Shown: positions 61,550 through 64,000 of the stretch, piece by piece
Numbering within the stretch: the stretch's first letter is position 1
How the letters are laid out: each line of letters opens with the position of its first letter
Assembly: GCA_020351875.1 (NCBI GenBank)
Contig: CP070671.1
Span: 3,040,806 to 3,104,805 of the forward strand
Direction of reading: 5' to 3'
DNA length: 64,000 nt
Source of the DNA: Chromatiales bacterium
GTDB lineage: Bacteria; Pseudomonadota; Gammaproteobacteria; Steroidobacterales; GCA-2729495
Position numbers and translations under genes: made by a program
The notes under the pieces: model-generated
Told to the model about the DNA's origin: nothing
Seen by the model: the letters and a program-made list of their open reading frames with translations, nothing else
Database searches by the model: none

Positions 61550-62643
61550 GACAGTCGTTCCCCCAGCGTCTTGCTGCCCAGTGGCGCACTGACCCGGTTG
61601 TTCACCCGCCCCGCCAACTGGCCGCAGGCTGCGGCGATGTCATCGCCGCGGGTCCTGCGGGTGATGGTCATCACGCCCGCACGCATCAGTATGTCGCGAA
61701 ACGCATCGACCTGCGCCGCTGATGAACGCCGGTAATCGCTGCCCGGAAATGGATTGAACGGGATCAGGTTCACCTTCGCCGGCCGGTTACGCAGCAGGCG
61801 CGCGAGCTTGCGCGCGTGCGACAAGTCGTCATTCACACCCTGCAGCATAACGTACTCGAAGGTCACGTCCTTGGTGTTGGTCTTTCTTACGTACTCCCAG
61901 CAGGCCGGCAGCAGTTCCGCAATCGGGTGGCGCCGATTGATGGGCACCAGTTCGTTGCGCAAGTCGTCGTCCGGCGCGTGCAGCGACACGGCCAGCGCGA
62001 CCCGGGCGGCATCCGCGAGCTTGCGAATCTGCGGGACGAGGCCCGAGGTGCTGACCGTGACCCGCCGCCGGGACAGGCCAAAGGCCAGGTCGTCGGTCAG
62101 CACGTCCACGGCCTCCAGCAGGGGCCGGAGATTGGCGAGCGGCTCGCCCATACCCATGAACACGACGTTGGTCACCGCCCGCTCGTGGTCTTCCGCAGCC
62201 AGTTCGCGGGCTGCCAGGATCACCTGGCCCACGATCTCCCCGGCATCCAGGTTCCGGTTGAAGCCCTGGTGCCCGGTGGCGCAGAAACTGCAGTTCATCG
62301 CGCAACCGACCTGCGACGACACGCACAGCGTGCCGCGACTGTCTTCCGGAATGAACACCGTTTCGATGGCCTGGCCATGCCCGGCGGCGAGCTGCCACTT
62401 GATGACACCGTCCGCCGCGCGCTCACGGGCGAGCACCTCCGGCAACCGGAAATCCGCCGACGCCGTGAGTCGCTCGCGAAGCGCCAGGCTGAGGTCGGTC
62501 ATCGCCTGCGGATCGAGCACGCGGCGGGTATATAACCAGCGCATGACCTGCCGGGCACGAAACGGCTTCTCGCCCATCGCGACGAACAGGCGTTCGAGCT
62601 CGGTGCGGGACTTACCGACCAGGTTGACGGCAGCGTCAGTCAT
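61546..62643 (-). CDS. rlmN: 23S rRNA/tRNA adenine C2-methyltransferase RlmN
   Basis: Radical SAM enzyme that methylates C2 of A2503 in 23S rRNA and A37 in tRNAs. The cluster motif is CAMNCSFCATG near residue 117; VVFMGMGEPLANL and RRVTVSTSGLVPQI follow, and the methyl-carrying Cys is near the C-terminus (IAAACGQL). Length 365 aa is slightly short but normal. It starts seven bases after ndk ends and overlaps pilW by four bases. Confidence 0.96.
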   Translation of the reverse strand: MTDAAVNLVGKSRTELERLFVAMGEKPFRARQVMRWLYTRRVLDPQAMTDLSLALRERLTASADFRLPEVLARERAADGVIKWQLAAGHGQAIETVFIPEDSRGTLCVSSQVGCAMNCSFCATGHQGFNRNLDAGEIVGQVILAARELAAEDHERAVTNVVFMGMGEPLANLRPLLEAVDVLTDDLAFGLSRRRVTVSTSGLVPQIRKLADAARVALAVSLHAPDDDLRNELVPINRRHPIAELLPACWEYVRKTNTKDVTFEYVMLQGVNDDLSHARKLARLLRNRPAKVNLIPFNPFPGSDYRRSSAAQVDAFRDILMRAGVMTITRRTRGDDIAAACGQLAGRVNNRVSAPLGSKTLGERLS

Positions 62644-62649
62644 ACTTGT

Positions 62650-63081
62650 TCAGCGGGTGCGCGGGCAGATCTGGTCTTCGGCAAAGAAGAAGGCGATTTC
62701 CGTGCGCGCAGTGTCCGGCCCGTCGGAGCCATGCACCACGTTTTCTTCGATGCTGGCGGCGAAGTCCGCGCGGATCGTGCCGGGGTCGGCTTCCGCCGGA
62801 TTCGTGGCCCCCATGATCTCGCGGTTCTTGTTAATGGCGTCCTCACCCTCGAGCACCTGCACGACCACCGGCCCGGACATCATGTAGCTCACCAGGTCGT
62901 TGTAGAACGGGCGCTCCTTGTGCACGGCGTAGAAGCCTTCGGCCTGCTCCCGTGACAGGTGCAGCATGCGCGCGGCGACAATCTGCAGCCCCGCCTGCTC
63001 GAAGCGACGATAGACCTCGCCGATCAGATTCTTTTGCACTCCGTCCGGTTTGATAATGGAGAGCGTACGTTCCGTAGCCAT
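62650..63081 (-). CDS. ndk: Nucleoside diphosphate kinase
   Basis: A 143-aa enzyme that transfers the gamma-phosphate between nucleotides. It begins [20 protein letters not shown]. The active-site His is in [13 protein letters not shown] near residue 117, and [19 protein letters not shown] is conserved. AAGGAG is well placed before the ATG. It heads the rlmN-pilW-rodZ-hisS run. Confidence 0.98.
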   Translation of the reverse strand: MATERTLSIIKPDGVQKNLIGEVYRRFEQAGLQIVAARMLHLSREQAEGFYAVHKERPFYNDLVSYMMSGPVVVQVLEGEDAINKNREIMGATNPAEADPGTIRADFAASIEENVVHGSDGPDTARTEIAFFFAEDQICPRTR

Positions 63082-63114
63082 GAAGACTCCTTGAAAAAGT
63101 GAATTGCTGGATAG

Positions 63115-63435
63115 TCAAATATTGAAACTTTCGCCGCAGCCGCATTCGCCCGCCGCGTTCGGGTTGCGAAACTGAAATGCCTCGTTCAGACCTTGCTGTA
63201 CGTAGTCCACTTCCGTGCCGTCGATGTATTGCAAACTGTCCCGGTCGACCACGACCCTGATCCCGCCCGAATCGAACACGGTATCGTTGGCCGCAATTCT
63301 GTCGGCCACGTTCACGACGTAGGCCAGCCCGGAGCAGCCTGTGCGCTTCACGCCCAGGCGCAGGCCGACCGCGTTTCCGCTGGCCCCCAGATATTGCTGC
63401 ACGTGACGAGCTGCGCGCTCGGTCAGGGTAATCAT
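63115..63435 (-). CDS. iscA: A-type Fe-S carrier IscA/ErpA
   Basis: A 106-aa A-type carrier with the three Fe-S ligand Cys residues: one in VKRTGCSGLAYVV and two in GECGCGESFNI at the C-terminus. Its start overlaps the stop of the IscU-like gene by four bases, so it is coupled to iscS and the IscU-like protein. It could be called IscA or SufA; the context supports IscA. Confidence 0.92.
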   Translation of the reverse strand: MITLTERAARHVQQYLGASGNAVGLRLGVKRTGCSGLAYVVNVADRIAANDTVFDSGGIRVVVDRDSLQYIDGTEVDYVQQGLNEAFQFRNPNAAGECGCGESFNI

Positions 63436-63839
63436 GGGTCGCTCCTTGACACATTCGATGCGGCTAACCCCTTATTGTCCCAAGCCCGCCAGCAGCTCCG
63501 CAAGGCGTCCTCGATCGTCAGCAGCCGGCCGCGCCTGGCCGCCGGCAATTCCAGCTCGTCGGCCAGGCCCAGGGGCTTGAATTCGGCCAGCGCGCGGGCC
63601 TCCCGGCCCGCCAGCCGCTCGGCCACCAGGCTGCAGGCCGCAATGGTGTAGGGGCAGCCGAAGGCCCGAAAAGCCCCTGCCACGATCCGGCCATCGGCCA
63701 CCCGGAACTCGAAGGCCACACTCACGCCTTCCCCGGTCCCACCGGCCTGGCCGCGGAGGACGGTGCCCGGGCCGGGCGCAACGGCGCCGGCATTGGGTGG
63801 CGCATCGAAACGCGCGAGGACGGCCGCGGGATAGCCCAT
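63432..63839 (-). CDS. Divergent IscU/NifU-like protein lacking canonical ligands
   Basis: A 135-aa protein with the IscU fold pattern: VLARFDAPPNAGAV, FEFRVADGRIVAGAFRAFGCPYTIAACSLVAERLAG and ADELELPAARRGRLLTIEDALR. Of the three IscU cluster Cys residues only the middle one (FGCP) is kept. The first region reads GGTGEG instead of PACGD, and the KIHCS segment is ARRGRL. It thus cannot bind a cluster like canonical IscU. It starts two bases after iscS and overlaps iscA, so it is clearly part of an isc-type operon. The start ATG 63839 is chosen because upstream residues are iscS tail in another frame. Confidence 0.8.
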   Translation of the reverse strand: MGYPAAVLARFDAPPNAGAVAPGPGTVLRGQAGGTGEGVSVAFEFRVADGRIVAGAFRAFGCPYTIAACSLVAERLAGREARALAEFKPLGLADELELPAARRGRLLTIEDALRSCWRAWDNKGLAASNVSRSDP

Positions 63840-63840
63840 G

Positions 63841-64000
63841 TCAGGCCGGGGCCAGCGCGCGCAGGCGGGCAACGGTCGCCGTAAAGGCGGCCACGCTGGC
63901 CTCGACATCGGCCATCGTGCTCGTGCGCCCGAGGCTGAAGCGCAGCGACGCCTGCGCCACGTGATCGGGCCGGCCCAGCGTCCGCAATACCGGTGACGGT
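63841..64000 (-). CDS. iscS: Cysteine desulfurase IscS, C-terminal fragment (cut by window edge)
   Basis: The last ~52 codons of a cysteine desulfurase run in from the right edge: PSPVLRTLGRPDHVAQASLRFSLG with the conserved SLRFSLGR block, then DVEASVAAFTATVARLRALAP and TGA at 63841-63843. The enzyme would supply sulfur from cysteine for Fe-S assembly. The active-site loop and PLP Lys lie outside the window, so completeness cannot be judged. Confidence 0.88.
   Translation of the reverse strand, partial: PSPVLRTLGRPDHVAQASLRFSLGRTSTMADVEASVAAFTATVARLRALAPA

Noticed and set aside
1-64000. CRISPR arrays, intact insertion sequences, integrases or prophage genes
   Set aside because: No regularly spaced direct repeats and no transposase, integrase or phage structural gene was recognised in the window.

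Overview
This window reads as high-GC gammaproteobacterial chromosome. The right end carries the gammaproteobacterial block ndk-rlmN-pilW-rodZ-hisS-yfgM-bamB-der, and guaB-guaA-tadA, xseA, mltF and an isc-type cluster lie close by. VPLPA-type sorting tails, a palindromic REP doublet and a single-chain pyruvate carboxylase suit an environmental lineage near Xanthomonadales/Chromatiales; that placement is inference. Codon use is GC-rich throughout except for the first ~1.4 kb, which is visibly more AT-rich and packed with very small genes.

Layout. 0-1.4 kb: an AT-rich cluster of small genes (53-aa membrane peptide, AhpD-like redox protein, a frame-disrupted Cys/Met-rich membrane gene, 2TM protein). 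1.4-9.8 kb: envelope genes, namely a membrane protein, a cytochrome c lipoprotein, a large PPP-phosphatase/kinase-like fusion, a secreted kinase-fold protein, a serine hydrolase plus SagB-type lipoprotein pair, and two VPLPA-anchored exported proteins. 9.7-22.5 kb: oleate hydratase, pyruvate carboxylase, TonB receptor plus TMEM220-like protein, the Mrp/ApbC Fe-S carrier with a neighbouring DUF971 protein, a DMT transporter, acetoacetyl-CoA synthetase and DUF1244. 22.5-29.6 kb: a nine-gene, translationally overlapped Mrp-type cation/proton antiporter operon with three antiporter-like subunits and MrpA split into separate genes. 29.7-41.8 kb: mixed genes, including a PflX-like radical SAM enzyme, a Tat-exported CapA-like protein, a 649-aa Clp1-type polynucleotide kinase/RNase Z fusion, an LLM oxidoreductase beside a glutaredoxin/AhpD-like fusion, and a LysR regulator with a FAD oxidase.

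41.8-46.5 kb is a decaying segment around tRNA-Ser(CGA). It has a DUF481 gene with a one-base frameshift, a DsbA-family gene with an in-frame TAG, a 5'-truncated OmpA-like remnant, a perfect 29-bp-arm palindrome copying the tRNA 3' end, and a 17-bp inverted copy of the tRNA T arm. 47-53.5 kb holds mltF, tadA, guaA, guaB and xseA. The 560-bp gap between convergent xseA and metX contains nested perfect inverted repeats. 54-64 kb is conserved housekeeping: metX, der, bamB, yfgM, hisS, rodZ, pilW, rlmN, ndk, iscA, an unusual IscU-like protein and the 3' end of iscS.

The strongest candidate for something under-described is the Clp1/Grc3-RNase Z fusion at 34580-36529. It joins 5'-OH RNA phosphorylation and 3'-trailer cleavage in one chain. 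Second are the phosphatase/kinase-like fusion at 2673-4556, the tRNA-Ser palindrome, and the Mrp operon whose terminal subunit appears to lack the key TM5 glutamate.
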